From Mariniflexile jejuense (lineage in GTDB: Bacteria; Bacteroidota; Bacteroidia; Flavobacteriales; Flavobacteriaceae): a stretch of DNA of 64,000 bases. The stretch spans positions 682,001 through 746,000 of the forward strand of contig NZ_JBHTJI010000001.1 of NCBI RefSeq assembly GCF_042675665.1, in the 5' to 3' direction. The translations under genes were made by a program, and so were the position numbers. This document shows positions 35,359-44,899 of this stretch, one piece after another (position 1 is the stretch's first letter; the number at the start of each line of letters is the position of its first letter). A model generated the notes under the pieces. The model made no database searches. It was not told where the DNA came from and was given only the letters and a program-made list of their open reading frames with translations.

Positions 35359-38300
35359 ATGAAAAATCAAGCCAAAAGCAGAAAAGAACTTTTAAATGAA
35401 CTAGAGAATCTGCAAGAGAAGTATAAATCTTTAAAAATGTCAAAAACTAATGATAATGAAAAAATAATTTATACAAACAATAAACTTAGTTCTGAAAATA
35501 AAGTAAAAAACCCAGATAAAAATACCACAAAACTTCCTAAACAGGTTTTAAATAAAATTAAGGAATCTGAAACTAGGTATCAAGATTTATTCAATAATAT
35601 GCCTTCTGGTTTTGTGCTTTTTGAAATAGTTCAAAATAACAAAGGTGTTCCAATAGACTTAATTATTATTGATGCAAATGAACAATTCTCAATTACTACT
35701 GGATTAAAACTTAAAGATGTTGTTGGCAAACACTTAACACATGTTTTACCTGGTATAGAGAACGATAAAGCAGATTGGATTGGAGTTTTTAGCAAAGTTG
35801 CTTTAGTAGGCAAAAGTTGTCAATTTGAGCAAATATCAGAACTTCTTGGTCACCATTACTCTGTAACCGCATACAAATCAACATCCAAACGATGTGCTGT
35901 GATTTTTGAAGATATAACCGAGCGAAAAAAAACCGAAGCACTCATACAATACGAGAAGGAACGAACCAATATAATTCTTAACTTAGTTGGATACCCAATA
36001 TTTTTAAAAGATAATGACCATAGAATTGTTTCTGCTAATCAATCTTTTTTTGACATGTTTGGTCTTAAAAAAAAGAATGTAATAGGAAAAACCCTTGCTG
36101 AAAACGTTCCTCAAAATGAAAGAGAACATTTTTTAAAAGTTGATAGAAATGTACTCGACACTGGTATTACAGATATTAGAGAAGAAAATTTAACCATAAA
36201 AGGCTCTAAACATACCATAATAACAGAAAAAAAACGCTATGTAGATGCATTTGGAAATACATTTCTTGTAGGAACAATTTTTGACGTTTCGAAACAAAAA
36301 GATTATGAAAAAGCACTCAAACTATCAGAAGAAAAATTTAAAGAATCGTTTCGCTTAAGTCCTTATTTGGTATCACTAACATCTATGGATGGATTGGTGC
36401 TTGAGGTTAACGATATGATATTCGAAACCTTTGGATATACAAAGGAAGAATTTTTAGGCAATAATACAACAAATTTGCCAATTTGGGTAAATCCAGAAGA
36501 GCGGCTGGCCTCTATTGATAAGTTAAAAAAGGATGGTATTTTGCGCGATATGGAAGTTAAGTATCGTAAAAAATCAGGTGAAATTGGCGACTTTTTATTA
36601 TCGGCTACGATTATTGAATTAACAGACGAAAAAGTACTTCTAAGTATTATTAAAGAAATTACTAAACGAAAGCAAACAGAAAAAGCTTTGAAAGAAAGCG
36701 AACAACTCCTACGTCTTTCATCTGAATTAGCAAATGTAGCAGCATGGGAATTTAATTTAGAAACCAATTTAATGTCAAGATCTCTAAATCATGACAAATT
36801 ATATGGTCTTGAACCCCAAGAAAAATGGGAATTTGAAACCTTTACCAATGCCACACATCCAGAAGACAGAGAAGCAAGCAATACCATCATACAAAAGTCG
36901 GTTGCAATTGGCGGACCAGATCATTATAAATTTGATTTTAGAGTAATTTACCCCAATGGCTCAATACATTGGTTAAATGTAATTGGTGAAGTTATAAAAC
37001 GAAACAAAGATGGAGTAGGACAATTGGTTAGAGGATTTTTAATTGACATAACAGACAGAAAACAAACGGAAATTTTATTGAAACAAAGTAAAGAAACGTT
37101 CTCAAATGCCTTCCATTCAGGACCTGCAGGTTTAACCATTACCAGAATATCCGACGGAAAGTTTATAGATGTTAATAATTCCTTCCTAAAAATGTTCGAG
37201 TTTAAACGTGAAGAGGTTATTGGCCATACATCTATAGAGATAAACATGCTTGACAAAGAATCAAGAGCAAAAATAATTAAAATGCAGTTAGAAACGGGAG
37301 GCTTGCATAACTGCGAACTTGTATCAAAATCAAAATCAGGGAAAACAGTAAATTTACTTTTCTCCTCTAAACAAATTACAATCAAAGATGAAGCCTGCCA
37401 TATAACCACTTTGATAGATATTACCGACCGTAAACAAATAGAAGAAAACCTAAGAGAAAGTGAAAATCGTTTCCGGAAATTATACGAAGACGGAGCTAAT
37501 GGAATGGTAATGGCTGGTAAAGATTTTAAATTTATTATCGCAAACCAAACATTTTGTGAAATGACAGGTTATCAAGAACAAGAACTTCAACAACTCACAT
37601 TTGAAGATATTACCCATATCGATGACAAAGCAAAAGATATGGAACAAGTAAAAAAAATGATGGTTGGCGAAGTTAATGTTTATAGAACTGAAAAAAGATA
37701 TTTAAAAAAGAATGGAGAAATGTTTTGGGCGCAAATTACAGTATCTCCAATTTATGACTCAAATAATGAGTTCCTATACTTTGTGGGGATAATAGTTGAC
37801 ATTACAGACCGCAAACAAGCAGAAAAAGCCCTTATAAGTTCTGAAAATAAATTCCGCGCACTAGTTGAACAATCCCTTACAGGTATTTATATTTTTGATG
37901 CAAACAAATTTCTTTACGTAAACAAACGGTTTGCTGAAATTTTTGGATATAGCGAAGAAGAAATATTAAATAACTTAAAGCCCACTGACGTTGTAATTGT
38001 GGAAGACAAACCTAGAGCCAATGAAAATATAAGAAAACGACTAGAAGGAGAAGTTGACGATGTTAGATATACTGCCCGAGGTATTCGAAAAAACAAAAGC
38101 CTTATTTGGATTGAAATACATGGCACTCATATATTTTTGGATGGAAAAGATGTAATAACAGGCACTGTTTTAGATATAACCGAACGCGTACAAGCTGAAG
38201 AAAATTTAAGAAAAGCCAAAGAACTATTAAGTAACGCCATTGATAATGGACCAACAGGCATGTGTTTGGTAAAAGCAGACGGATACTTCAGTATGGTTAA

Positions 38301-39693
38301 TAAAAGTCTTTGTGAAATGTTTGGTTACACAGAGGAAGAACTAAAAACAAAAACATATTTAGATGTTACACATCCTGATGATCTAGATATAGGTATAAAA
38401 GCAGTAAAGACCTTGGTTAGTGGCGAAAAACAGCGTGTTGCTTTTGAAAAAAGATATCTTAACAAAAGCGGCACTATTTTCCATGCAAAAGTTGAGTCGT
38501 CTGTATTAAAAGATGAATACGAAAAACCCATTTATTTCTTTACACACATCGAAAACATTACAGAACACAAACAAGCTATAGAAAAATTAGTTTTATCAGA
38601 AGAAAAATTTTCTTCCTCATTTCATGAAGGGCCAACTGGTTTATCAATTACAAGAATATCTGACGGAAAATTTATAGATGTTAATGATTCCTTTCTCAAA
38701 ATGTTTGAATTTAACCGAGAAGAAGTAATTGGACGAACATCAATTGAACTAAATATAATAAGCCCTGAAAACCGTGAAAAAATAATTAAAATGCAGATAG
38801 AAACTGGCGGATTAAGCAACCATGAATTTACTTCGCAATCCAAATTAGGCAAAACTGTTAACTTTCTTTTTTCTTCAAAACCTATTACAGTTATGGGAGA
38901 AGCTTGCCATATCACAACCATGATTGATATTACAGAAAAAAAACAAATTGAAACAGAAATTAAAAAATTAAACGAAACTTTAGAACAAAAAGTAAAAGAA
39001 CGCACAATTCAATTAGAAATAGCAAACAAAGATCTTGAAGCATTTAGCTATTCCGTATCTCATGACCTTCGTTCTCCATTAAGGCATATAGATGGGTTTA
39101 CATCACTATTAAACAAAAGCTTAAAAGGTAAAATTAACGAAAAGGAAGCAAACTATTTTAATAATATAATTAGATCCTCATCTCAAATGAACGATTTAAT
39201 AGATGGTTTACTAACCTATTCTAGAATGGGTCGAGCAGCACTAAAAAAAACAAACTGCAGTATGAAAAATTTAGTGAAAAATGTGCTAGAAAATTTTGTT
39301 TTCGAAATCAAAAACAAAAACATCTCTGTTTTAGTAGATAATTTACCAAATGCTTTTATAGATGAATTTTTAATAACACAAGCATGGGAAAATCTTATTT
39401 CAAACGCCATTAAATTTAGTAGTAAAAATAAAAAACCAAAAATACATATTGGTTTCAAACAAGATGCTACAGGAAAAACAATTTTCTTCATAAAAGATAA
39501 TGGAGTAGGTTTCAATCAAAAATATGTAGAAAAAGCTTTTGGAATATTTCAACGCTTACACAGTATTAATGAATTTCCTGGCACAGGCATAGGACTAGCA
39601 ACCACCAAACTTATTATAAAAAAACACAATGGTAAAATTTGGGCTGAAGGTATAGAAAACAAAGGCGCCACAATATTTATAAGCTTATCATAA
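35359..39693 (+). CDS. Sensor histidine kinase with nine PAS domains
   Basis: 1444 residues and no transmembrane segment, so a large cytoplasmic sensor kinase. After an N-terminal coiled coil (1-70) come nine PAS units of 115-130 residues, each ending in a DITxRKQ-type linker, at about 70-190, 195-313, 320-440, 445-570, 580-695, 700-825, 830-950, 955-1080 and 1085-1200. Then a coiled coil, a HisKA domain with phospho-acceptor H1235 in YSVSHDLRSPLRHIDGF, and HATPase (about 1310-1440; NLISNAIKFSSKN, DNGVGFN, GTGIGLATTK). PAS 5 and PAS 9 are unusually alike. It has no receiver domain; the next gene supplies one 69 bases downstream. Ligands are unknown; several PAS units may bind heme, flavin or small molecules. 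Confidence 0.94.
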   Translation: MKNQAKSRKELLNELENLQEKYKSLKMSKTNDNEKIIYTNNKLSSENKVKNPDKNTTKLPKQVLNKIKESETRYQDLFNNMPSGFVLFEIVQNNKGVPIDLIIIDANEQFSITTGLKLKDVVGKHLTHVLPGIENDKADWIGVFSKVALVGKSCQFEQISELLGHHYSVTAYKSTSKRCAVIFEDITERKKTEALIQYEKERTNIILNLVGYPIFLKDNDHRIVSANQSFFDMFGLKKKNVIGKTLAENVPQNEREHFLKVDRNVLDTGITDIREENLTIKGSKHTIITEKKRYVDAFGNTFLVGTIFDVSKQKDYEKALKLSEEKFKESFRLSPYLVSLTSMDGLVLEVNDMIFETFGYTKEEFLGNNTTNLPIWVNPEERLASIDKLKKDGILRDMEVKYRKKSGEIGDFLLSATIIELTDEKVLLSIIKEITKRKQTEKALKESEQLLRLSSELANVAAWEFNLETNLMSRSLNHDKLYGLEPQEKWEFETFTNATHPEDREASNTIIQKSVAIGGPDHYKFDFRVIYPNGSIHWLNVIGEVIKRNKDGVGQLVRGFLIDITDRKQTEILLKQSKETFSNAFHSGPAGLTITRISDGKFIDVNNSFLKMFEFKREEVIGHTSIEINMLDKESRAKIIKMQLETGGLHNCELVSKSKSGKTVNLLFSSKQITIKDEACHITTLIDITDRKQIEENLRESENRFRKLYEDGANGMVMAGKDFKFIIANQTFCEMTGYQEQELQQLTFEDITHIDDKAKDMEQVKKMMVGEVNVYRTEKRYLKKNGEMFWAQITVSPIYDSNNEFLYFVGIIVDITDRKQAEKALISSENKFRALVEQSLTGIYIFDANKFLYVNKRFAEIFGYSEEEILNNLKPTDVVIVEDKPRANENIRKRLEGEVDDVRYTARGIRKNKSLIWIEIHGTHIFLDGKDVITGTVLDITERVQAEENLRKAKELLSNAIDNGPTGMCLVKADGYFSMVNKSLCEMFGYTEEELKTKTYLDVTHPDDLDIGIKAVKTLVSGEKQRVAFEKRYLNKSGTIFHAKVESSVLKDEYEKPIYFFTHIENITEHKQAIEKLVLSEEKFSSSFHEGPTGLSITRISDGKFIDVNDSFLKMFEFNREEVIGRTSIELNIISPENREKIIKMQIETGGLSNHEFTSQSKLGKTVNFLFSSKPITVMGEACHITTMIDITEKKQIETEIKKLNETLEQKVKERTIQLEIANKDLEAFSYSVSHDLRSPLRHIDGFTSLLNKSLKGKINEKEANYFNNIIRSSSQMNDLIDGLLTYSRMGRAALKKTNCSMKNLVKNVLENFVFEIKNKNISVLVDNLPNAFIDEFLITQAWENLISNAIKFSSKNKKPKIHIGFKQDATGKTIFFIKDNGVGFNQKYVEKAFGIFQRLHSINEFPGTGIGLATTKLIIKKHNGKIWAEGIENKGATIFISLS

Positions 39694-39762
39694 TCAAATA
39701 AATAGCTTTGTTTTTAAAAAAAAAAATAGTAAATTTAAATTTAAATAAAAAAAGTCAATAAA

Positions 39763-40206
39763 ATGAAAGAACTAGGTAGAATACTTTTAGCTGAAGATGA
39801 CCAAAGAGATATTGACTTAACACTTGCAGCTCTTGAAGAAATAAATTTAATGAATAAAGTTGATGTTGTAAATAATGGAGAAGAAGCACTTGATTATCTT
39901 TTTACACGCAAATCTTATAAAAATAGAACCACAGGAAATCCACTAGTGGTAATGCTAGATTTAAAAATGCCAAAAGTTGATGGAATGGAAGTACTTGAAC
40001 AAATAAAAGAAAACAAAAACCTTAAAACAATACCAGTAGTAATATTAACATCTTCAAAAATGGAAAAAGACCTTTTAACAAGTTACAACCTTGGCGCAAA
40101 CGCATTTATAATAAAACCAGTACATTTTGAAGAATTTATAAAAACCATTAAAGAAGTAGGTGCTTTTTGGGCGATTTTAAACGAAACCCCAGAAAAACAA
40201 GAATAA
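39763..40206 (+). CDS. Single-domain response regulator (Rcp1 type)
   Basis: 147 residues, a receiver domain alone. Acidic pocket E11/D12/D13, phospho-acceptor D66 (VMLDLKMPKVDG), T96/S97 and K118 (IIKPV). The lengthened loop before D66 (TRKSYKNRTTGNP) is the hallmark of Rcp1-like partners of phytochrome-type kinases whose dimerisation segment resembles that of the preceding gene (SVSHDLRSPLRHIDGF). It probably relays phosphate from the nine-PAS kinase. It has no output domain; its stop codon immediately precedes the ATG of the sigma-54 activator. Confidence 0.93.
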   Translation: MKELGRILLAEDDQRDIDLTLAALEEINLMNKVDVVNNGEEALDYLFTRKSYKNRTTGNPLVVMLDLKMPKVDGMEVLEQIKENKNLKTIPVVILTSSKMEKDLLTSYNLGANAFIIKPVHFEEFIKTIKEVGAFWAILNETPEKQE

Positions 40207-42390
40207 ATGGCTGCACTTAAAATACTAATATTAGAAGATAATGATTTAGATTTAGAACTCATTAAGCTAGAACTAAGCTCCAATGGATTTGATTTTTTTG
40301 CAAAAAATGTATTCACAAAATCCGATTTCACTTCAGCCTTAAAAGACTTTAAACCTGATGTTATTCTTACAGATTATAATTTACCTCAATTCACAGGTAT
40401 TGAAGCCTTAGAAATTGCAAAAAAAATTGCCTTAAACATTCCTTTCATACTTGTAACCGGACATCTTTCAGAAGAATTAGCAGCAGACTCAATTAAAAGA
40501 GGTGCTTGGGATTACGTTCTAAAAACCAACCTATTAAGACTTGGACCAGCCATTGAAAACGCTCTTAAATTAAAAAAAGAAAAAGACACAAACGAAATAC
40601 AAAAAAACAAACTTTTAAAACTTCTTACCGCTGTAGAGCAAAGTTCAAATAGCATAGTAATTACAGATATTTATGGTTGTATAGAATTTACTAACACAAA
40701 ATTTACTTCAGTCTCAGGCTATACTGCAACCGAAGTGATAGGCAAACCTGCTAAAATATTAAAATCTGATTTCCATTCAGAAGAATTTTATACAACCTTA
40801 TGGAACACCATTACCTGTGGAAAAACATGGAGTGGTGAATTTAGAAATAAATCAAAAAATGGTGATTTATACTGGGAACAGGCAACAATAACACCTATTA
40901 AAGATACAGATGGAACTATTATAAATTTTTTAGCCGTAAAAGAAGACATTACAGATCTGAAAAAAAAAGCATTAATTTTAAAAGAAAGTCAGAAAAATTT
41001 AATAGAAGCTCAAAGAATTGCAAAAATAGCTAGTTTTAAAGTAGATTTGAAAACACTAGCCAATAGTGTTTCCCCTAATTTTTACGAAATAATTGAAGTT
41101 AATTTTGACGAAGAATTAACCATTGAAAACTGCAATACAGCAGTTCATCCCGATGACAAACAAAACAATATTAAAATTCTAAAAGATTGCATTAACTTAG
41201 GAAAAAAGTATGATTTAATCTTCAGAATAATAACAAATCGTACTAAACAATTAAAATGGATTCATGGATGTGGCGAAGTCATTTACGGAAAAGGTGAACC
41301 TGCTTTTTTTGTAGGCACATTTCAAGATATTACAAAAGAAAAAAATGCCGAACTAGAATTAAAGAATTCTTATAATGAAATTGAACACCTAAAAAAACAA
41401 TTAGAAACTGAAAATGTTTTCTTAAAAGAAGAAATCTCTTTATCATTCAATTATGAAAATTTAGTTTATGCAAGTACAGAAATTAGCGATGTTTTAACAC
41501 AGGTCGAACAAGTAGCAATTACAAATGCAACCGTATTAATACTAGGTGAAACAGGAACAGGTAAAGAACTTATAGCTAAAGCCATACACAATATAAGTAA
41601 ACGAAAAAACGGACCTTTAATTAGAGTAAACTGCGCATCTATTCCTACAGAGCTTTTAGAAAGTGAATTATTTGGACATGTAAAAGGCTCATTTACAGGA
41701 GCTGTAAAAGATAGAATTGGTAAATTTCAATTAGCTGATGGTGGCACGCTTTTTTTAGATGAAATTGGTGAAATGCCTTTAGAATTGCAACCCAAATTGC
41801 TAAGAGCTATTCAAGAAGGAGAAATTGAACCTATAGGCAGCTCAAAACTTATTAAACTCAACTTAAGAATAATTGCTGCAACCAACAGAGAATTGGATAA
41901 AGAAGTTAAGGCAAACCGTTTTAGACAAGATTTGTTTTTTAGGTTAAATGTTTTTCCTATAACAATACCTCCTCTTCGTGATAGAATTGAAGACATACCT
42001 GTTTTAGTTGATTATTTTTTAAATAAATTTTGTACTAAATATCAAAAAAACATTAATTCTATTTCAAAATTAGCTTTACAACACATGAAATCTTACCATT
42101 GGCCAGGTAACGTAAGAGAACTTGAAAATGTTATAGAAAGAGCAGTAATTACAGTTGACACTAGCAAAACCGTATTGCCTGATTTTGATTACTATATACA
42201 ATCTAACCCAGATAAATCAAATAATTATAACATATCACTTGATGAGGTACAAAGCAATCACATTATTAAAATTCTAAATATAACAAATTGGAAAATTAGT
42301 GGTAAAGATGGTGCCGCCGCATTATTAGGTTTAAAAGTAAGTACTTTAAGAGACAGAATGACAAAATTAGGAATTAAATCACAAAAATAA
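40207..42390 (+). CDS. Sigma-54-dependent activator with receiver and two PAS domains
   Basis: 727 residues. Receiver domain (1-120; phospho-acceptor D56 in VILTDYNLP), PAS 1 (about 138-258), PAS 2 (about 265-380), a coiled coil, an AAA+ sigma-54 interaction domain (about 420-650) with Walker A GETGTGKE (447-454), loop motif GSFTGA (494-499) in place of the canonical GAFTGA, Walker B FLDEIGEMP (D518-E519) and an RLNVFPITIPPLRDR segment, and a C-terminal Fis-type helix-turn-helix (about 680-725; GKDGAAALLGLKVSTLRDRM). It should open sigma-54 promoters from an upstream enhancer site. The ATG follows the receiver gene with no gap. Likely targets are just downstream (see 42568-42583). Confidence 0.95.
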   Translation: MAALKILILEDNDLDLELIKLELSSNGFDFFAKNVFTKSDFTSALKDFKPDVILTDYNLPQFTGIEALEIAKKIALNIPFILVTGHLSEELAADSIKRGAWDYVLKTNLLRLGPAIENALKLKKEKDTNEIQKNKLLKLLTAVEQSSNSIVITDIYGCIEFTNTKFTSVSGYTATEVIGKPAKILKSDFHSEEFYTTLWNTITCGKTWSGEFRNKSKNGDLYWEQATITPIKDTDGTIINFLAVKEDITDLKKKALILKESQKNLIEAQRIAKIASFKVDLKTLANSVSPNFYEIIEVNFDEELTIENCNTAVHPDDKQNNIKILKDCINLGKKYDLIFRIITNRTKQLKWIHGCGEVIYGKGEPAFFVGTFQDITKEKNAELELKNSYNEIEHLKKQLETENVFLKEEISLSFNYENLVYASTEISDVLTQVEQVAITNATVLILGETGTGKELIAKAIHNISKRKNGPLIRVNCASIPTELLESELFGHVKGSFTGAVKDRIGKFQLADGGTLFLDEIGEMPLELQPKLLRAIQEGEIEPIGSSKLIKLNLRIIAATNRELDKEVKANRFRQDLFFRLNVFPITIPPLRDRIEDIPVLVDYFLNKFCTKYQKNINSISKLALQHMKSYHWPGNVRELENVIERAVITVDTSKTVLPDFDYYIQSNPDKSNNYNISLDEVQSNHIIKILNITNWKISGKDGAAALLGLKVSTLRDRMTKLGIKSQK

Positions 42391-42425
42391 CATCCTGCTA
42401 TTTACTTAACAAGCAAACTAAAAAA

Positions 42426-42480
42426 TAACGGTATTTCGCGAAAAAACAAAATAACAAAATTTATTAACGAAATACCGTTA
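42426..42480. promoter_or_regulatory. Perfect 13-bp inverted repeat, possible enhancer site
   Basis: taacggtatttcg (42426-42438) and cgaaataccgtta (42468-42480) are exact reverse complements, 42 bases centre to centre (about four helical turns). The left arm overlaps a 10-bp palindrome tttcgcgaaa. The right arm ends 88 bases before the candidate sigma-54 promoter, a typical enhancer distance. It could instead be a long-loop terminator of the activator gene, but no clean T run follows. Confidence 0.5.
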
Positions 42481-42567
42481 AATAATTTTATTGCTTTAAA
42501 AAAACCAAAAAACGTAATTATCTAAATTACAGAATTTTATATATATATATTTTTATTTCTCACTAAA

Positions 42568-42583
42568 AGGCATCTGTTTTGCT
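42568..42583 (+). promoter_or_regulatory. Candidate sigma-54 promoter (GG-N10-GC)
   Basis: Sequence AGGCATC-TGTT-TTGCT. The invariant GG and GC dinucleotides are spaced by exactly 10 bases, the -12 box TTGCT is a full match, and GGCA of the -24 box is kept. Expected start of transcription is near 42594. It lies 180 bases after the gene of a sigma-54 activator. Confidence 0.5.
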
Positions 42584-42605
42584 CTACATTTTATAAAACA
42601 GTAAA

Positions 42606-42893
42606 ATGCCTAGTAACTACAAGACAAACGAGACGAAAAAATTTTATTTAAAACACATTCACATTTATAACATATTATCTGTTTATACTTTAAATAAGTT
42701 TCTGTATCCAAAATCTAAATTTACTATCTATAACTATATATCAATCGTATTAAGTTTGATTAATATTTTAATTATTGCAACTGTTTTAAAAACATGCTTA
42801 ATACTAAACACCTTTAGTTTAAAGCCAATTTTCAAAAAAATTACATACAAAACAAATAATAATACAAACATTACATGTTGTATTATCATTTAA
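42606..42893 (+). CDS. Doubtful small ORF after the sigma-54 promoter
   Basis: 95 codons, composition dominated by Lys/Asn/Ile/Tyr as expected of random A/T-rich sequence, with one hydrophobic stretch (SIVLSLINILIIATVL). No family resemblance. Its ATG is only about 12 bases beyond the predicted transcription start, which leaves little leader. It may be a real small membrane protein or simply untranslated leader of the operon starting at 42924. Confidence 0.25.
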   Translation: MPSNYKTNETKKFYLKHIHIYNILSVYTLNKFLYPKSKFTIYNYISIVLSLINILIIATVLKTCLILNTFSLKPIFKKITYKTNNNTNITCCIII

Positions 42894-42923
42894 CATTATA
42901 ACAAATGCTAAAAATATAATTAA

Positions 42924-44381
42924 ATGAAATGTATTACAAAAAGAGTATGGAATAATAATCAAGAAGAACAATTAGTTGATGCAATAAATAATTCCGCTTT
43001 GGTATCCATTACAGACCCTAAAGGTTTAATTATATCTGCAAATGAAGCTTTTTGCCAAATTTCAGGTTACACAGAACTAGAATTACTAGGAAAAAGCCAT
43101 AATATTTTAAAATCAGGAATACAATCAGACAGTATATTTATAGAATTATGGAATACAATAATTAACAAAAATATATGGCAAGGTGAAATATGCAATAAGA
43201 AAAAAGACGGCACTTTTTATTGGGTAAAAGCCACAATAGTTCCTTTTTTAAACAGTTTTGGTGATATTGAAAAATATGTAGCCATCCTTTTCGATATAAG
43301 TAAGTTAAAAGAAAGTAAAGACCAAGTAATACGGGTACAAAATAAATTTAAACTTTTTTTTGATAGAGCACCCTATTCGTTTTTGGTAACAAATTCAAAC
43401 GGTAAAATTCTAGATTGCAACGCCACAACCGAAACTTTATCTGGTTATTCCAGAAATGAACTTATCAATAAAAAAATAAGTAATTTAAATCTTTTAAGTA
43501 AAACAGATTATAGCTATTTATCTAAAGTACTAAAAATTCAATCTGCAAAATCTCATAAAATCGAATTCCTAATTAAAACAAAAAAGGGAGATAATATTGA
43601 TGTTGAAATTTTACCTCATCATATTAATTTTGAAGGAGAAACAATTGTTTTAATTATTATTCAAAACATATCAATTCGCAAAAAAATACTTAAAGAATTA
43701 CAGGAAAAGAAAAATGATCTTGAATTATTATTATACCGTTCTGGCCATGATTTAAGAACTCCTTTTACAACATTGGAAGGACTTGTTAACTTATTAAAAA
43801 TAGAAAAACTTAATGAAAGTTCTTTTGAAATTTTAGAAATGATAGAAACTGTTTTAAATGATGGCAAAATACTAATTGATAATTTATCAACAGCTTCACT
43901 AATGATAAATTCCTCTATAACAAATGACGAAATTAACCTAAACAAATTAGTAAATAAAGTTATTAAAAACCTTTCACAAATTGAAGGCTTTAATACCATC
44001 AGTTTCAATATTAACATCCCCGAAAATTTAATAATCAACTCTAATTTACAAATGATTAGTTCATTATTACAAAACATAATACAAAACGCAATAAAGTACC
44101 AAAGACCTATTAGTACAATTCATACTCCTTTTATAATAATTAACGCTTTTAAAACAGCTTCTGGTTTTGAAATTAACTTTAAGGATAATGGTTTAGGCAT
44201 TAATGCAAAAGAACTAGACAAAATCTTCAATCTCTATTATAGAAGCCATAATACTATAGAAGGCACAGGTTTGGGTCTATACATAACTAAAAATATTGTT
44301 CAAAAATTAAATGGCACCATACGGGTAAAAAGTATTTTGAATGAAATGACGCAATTTGATATTAACATACCCAATTCTTAA
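42924..44381 (+). CDS. PAS-PAS sensor histidine kinase
   Basis: 485 residues, no transmembrane segment. PAS 1 (about 17-130; LVSITDPKGLIISANEAFCQISGYTELELLGK, with WQGEICNKKKDGTFYW), PAS 2 (about 140-255), HisKA with phospho-acceptor H275 in SGHDLRTPF, and HATPase (about 365-483; IQNAIKYQ, DNGLGINAKELDKIF, GTGLGLYITKNI). PAS 1 resembles PAS 1 of the sigma-54 activator two positions upstream (same KILKS and WNTI segments), which suggests a shared signal or common ancestry. A receiver gene follows after 5 bases. It is the first confident gene downstream of the candidate sigma-54 promoter. Confidence 0.92.
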   Translation: MKCITKRVWNNNQEEQLVDAINNSALVSITDPKGLIISANEAFCQISGYTELELLGKSHNILKSGIQSDSIFIELWNTIINKNIWQGEICNKKKDGTFYWVKATIVPFLNSFGDIEKYVAILFDISKLKESKDQVIRVQNKFKLFFDRAPYSFLVTNSNGKILDCNATTETLSGYSRNELINKKISNLNLLSKTDYSYLSKVLKIQSAKSHKIEFLIKTKKGDNIDVEILPHHINFEGETIVLIIIQNISIRKKILKELQEKKNDLELLLYRSGHDLRTPFTTLEGLVNLLKIEKLNESSFEILEMIETVLNDGKILIDNLSTASLMINSSITNDEINLNKLVNKVIKNLSQIEGFNTISFNINIPENLIINSNLQMISSLLQNIIQNAIKYQRPISTIHTPFIIINAFKTASGFEINFKDNGLGINAKELDKIFNLYYRSHNTIEGTGLGLYITKNIVQKLNGTIRVKSILNEMTQFDINIPNS

Positions 44382-44386
44382 AAACA

Positions 44387-44860
44387 ATGAAAAGTATTAG
44401 CCAAATAATTATTATTGATGATAATAAAATGGATTGTTTTATTAATCAAAAAATAAGTTCGCTTCTTTTTGAAAAAGCAACCATAAAAACATTTAGTAGT
44501 AGTGTAATGGCTTTAGATTATTTTAAAAACTCTTTAGATAAACATGAAATGATATCTACTAGTAATATTGATTTATTGCTAATAGATATTAATATGCCTG
44601 AAATGAACGGCTTTGAATTATTAAAAAAACTTGAAAAAACACCGCTCTTTATAAAAAAAGCAATTCAAGTATATTTTCTATCCTCATCGAACATAAAAAA
44701 AGATATTAATGACGCCTTAAACATTAAATCGTGTTCTGGATATATTGTAAAGCCTTTAACTAAGGATAAACTAATTAACGCAATAAATACAAATATTCAA
44801 AACAAGTATTGTTCACTTAATAATAATTCTGCAAAAACAAACCAACCAGATTTAAAATAG
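44387..44860 (+). CDS. Single-domain response regulator
   Basis: 157 residues, receiver only. Acidic pair D11/D12, phospho-acceptor D67 (LLIDINMPEMNG), Ser99/Ser100 in the FLSSS switch position and K122 (IVKPL). No output domain, so it probably acts through protein contact or a phosphorelay with the preceding kinase, 5 bases upstream. The secreted-protein gene begins 39 bases downstream. Confidence 0.9.
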   Translation: MKSISQIIIIDDNKMDCFINQKISSLLFEKATIKTFSSSVMALDYFKNSLDKHEMISTSNIDLLLIDINMPEMNGFELLKKLEKTPLFIKKAIQVYFLSSSNIKKDINDALNIKSCSGYIVKPLTKDKLINAINTNIQNKYCSLNNNSAKTNQPDLK

Positions 44861-44899
44861 CAAATAACATACAATAAATATTCTAAAAACAATATAATT

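Larger units (their letters stand above)
42391..42923. other. 530-base regulatory gap downstream of the sigma-54 activator
   Basis: Contains a perfect inverted repeat (42426-42480), a candidate sigma-54 promoter (42568-42583), an (at)n tract at about 42540-42550, and one weak open frame (42606-42893). No other gene is visible. Confidence 0.6.

Noticed and set aside
36363..39515. Several 60-150 codon frames opposite the nine-PAS kinase
   Set aside because: They are shadows of the kinase reading frame, and two of them look alike only because PAS 5 and PAS 9 are similar.
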